Below the pieces are notes generated by a model. It did no database searches. It was not told the origin of the DNA and saw only the letters and a program-made list of their open reading frames with translations. This document shows, one piece after another, positions 4,139-5,111 of a DNA stretch of 5,111 bases. How positions within the stretch are numbered: the stretch's first letter is position 1; the number at the start of each line of letters is the position of its first letter. The position numbers were made by a program, and so were the translations under genes. Source of the DNA: Burkholderiales bacterium (GTDB taxonomy: Bacteria; Pseudomonadota; Gammaproteobacteria; Burkholderiales; Casimicrobiaceae); the NCBI GenBank assembly GCA_025935435.1, contig JAICVH010000224.1, positions 1-5,111 of the forward strand, given 5' to 3'.

Positions 4139-5111
4139 ATGTTTGCACACAACAAGCGATTGCAGTACACGGTCCGCGTTTCGCAGACCGACCCGGTGCT
4201 CGCCAATCTGATGCTCGAGCAATTTGGTGGGCCGCAAGGCGAGCTCGCAGCCGCCATGCGTTATTTCACACAGGCGATCGCCGAGGACGACGCGGGTCGC
4301 AAGGACATGCTGTACGACATTGCAACCGAAGAGCTCAGTCACCTCGAAGTGATCGGCACGATCGTCTGCATGTTGAACAAGGGCATGAAGGGCGCGGTTG
4401 CGGAAGGCCTTGCCGAGCAGGGTGAACTGTTCAGGCGAATGAATCAGGGCGGCGACAGTCACGTGACGTCGCTGCTGTACGGTGCCGGCGCACCGCTCAC
4501 CAATTCCGGCGGCGTGCCGTGGACGGCCGCGTATATCGATACGATCGGCGATCCGACGTGCGATCTCCGCTCGAACATCGCCGCCGAAGCGCGCGCGAAG
4601 ATCATCTACGAGCGGCTGATCAATCTGACCGACGACGCGGGCGTCGCGGAGGCGCTGGGATTCCTGATGACGCGTGAAATCGCGCATCAGAAATCGTTCG
4701 AAAAAGCGCTGTACGCCATCGAGCCCAATTTCCCGACCGGCAAGTTGCCAGGCATGCCGGAGTTCGCGAACAAGTATTTCAATCTGTCCGTCGGTGAAGG
4801 AGACATGCGCGGGCCGTGGAATCAGGGTCCGCAGTGGGAATTCGTGGATGGACAGCAGGCGATGCAGAACGCCGACAAGGACGGTGACGGCAGTTTCTCG
4901 GTCGGACTCGACGGCGACGAACAGGCGCTCGGAGAGCAGACCAAGGAACGGCTGATGTCCGACCTCGATGCGGATCCGACCACCGGCGTTGATCTGGGCG
5001 CGGGGCCGGGCGCCGGCGCGATTACCGGGCAGTCGGCCGACGGCAATGGCGAGCTGCCGGAAGACCCGCCAGGCGCGCGCGGTTCGGGTCGGGCGTCGAG
5101 CTCGCGCTCCA
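4139..5111 (+). CDS. Manganese catalase (non-heme, dimanganese; 3' end outside window)
   Basis: The enzyme breaks down hydrogen peroxide to water and oxygen with a dimanganese centre and is normally a cytoplasmic hexamer. 324 residues are present without a stop. All five metal ligands of the family are in place: Glu35 in GGPQGELAAAM, Glu65 and His68 in ATEELSHLE, Glu150 in SNIAAEARAKIIYE, and His183 in TREIAHQKSF. Other signatures are LYGAGAPLTNSGGVPWTAAYIDTIGD split over 113-138 and NFPTGKLPG (197-205). Asp56 and Asp60 sit where the calcium-binding aspartates of the Lactobacillus plantarum enzyme lie. The tail after about residue 240 contains a DKDGDG motif (246-251), ADPTTGVDLG (278-287), then a Gly/Ala- and Ser/Arg-rich end. 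This makes the protein longer than well-studied members of about 270-300 residues. It has a strong ribosome binding site, a private upstream region and no partner gene in view, so it is probably transcribed alone. Confidence 0.96.
   Translation, partial: MFAHNKRLQYTVRVSQTDPVLANLMLEQFGGPQGELAAAMRYFTQAIAEDDAGRKDMLYDIATEELSHLEVIGTIVCMLNKGMKGAVAEGLAEQGELFRRMNQGGDSHVTSLLYGAGAPLTNSGGVPWTAAYIDTIGDPTCDLRSNIAAEARAKIIYERLINLTDDAGVAEALGFLMTREIAHQKSFEKALYAIEPNFPTGKLPGMPEFANKYFNLSVGEGDMRGPWNQGPQWEFVDGQQAMQNADKDGDGSFSVGLDGDEQALGEQTKERLMSDLDADPTTGVDLGAGPGAGAITGQSADGNGELPEDPPGARGSGRASSSRS

Noticed and set aside
3896..4687. Long minus-strand frame (263 residues) antisense to the catalase
   Set aside because: The opposite strand encodes a manganese catalase with all metal ligands; the antisense frame exists because of third-position GC bias and has no recognisable domain.
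1..5111. Mobile element, prophage, CRISPR array or tRNA
   Set aside because: No transposase or integrase motifs, no regularly spaced repeats, no cloverleaf sequence, and no composition shift were found.

Overview
The window is GC-rich throughout, with dense coding and strong G/C preference at third codon positions. It reads as chromosomal DNA of a beta-proteobacterium, most likely from the Burkholderiales. That placement is inferred from the style of the ECF sigma factor, the full-length YeeE/YedE transporter and the DUF1178 protein; no rRNA or other phylogenetic marker is present. No mobile element, tRNA, rRNA or CRISPR array was seen.

Left part (1-1901), all on the minus strand and read right to left: an exported protein of unknown function with a clear signal peptide and a good ribosome binding site (1901-1032), an ECF-type RNA polymerase sigma factor (946-344, with an alternative start at 994), and the first 118 codons of a small single-pass membrane protein that overlaps the sigma stop by 11 bases (354-1, cut by the window edge). 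Order and overlap suggest one operon. The membrane protein is in the usual position and has the usual topology of an anti-sigma factor, but has no recognised anti-sigma motif. The exported protein may be the sensor or output of this module; that is inference.

A divergent intergenic region (1902-2139) separates this operon from plus-strand genes. The first is a full-length YeeE/YedE (TsuA-type) thiosulfate transporter (2140-3303) with the conserved cysteines of both half-repeats. A short gap with a perfect 8-bp inverted repeat (3322-3346) leads to a DUF1178 protein with a possible CxHxH/CPxC metal site (3365-3820). A 318-base gap without a convincing gene (3821-4138) holds three inverted repeats, the best being a perfect 7-bp repeat at 4057-4080. 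It is followed by a non-heme manganese catalase (4139 to the window end) with all five expected metal ligands and an unusual acidic, Gly-rich C-terminal tail that is cut by the edge.

Taken together the region looks like ordinary chromosomal stress-response and sulfur-uptake content: a cell-envelope sigma-factor module, a sulfur importer, a putative metal-binding protein and a peroxide-removing enzyme. The least understood part is the exported protein paired with the ECF sigma factor.
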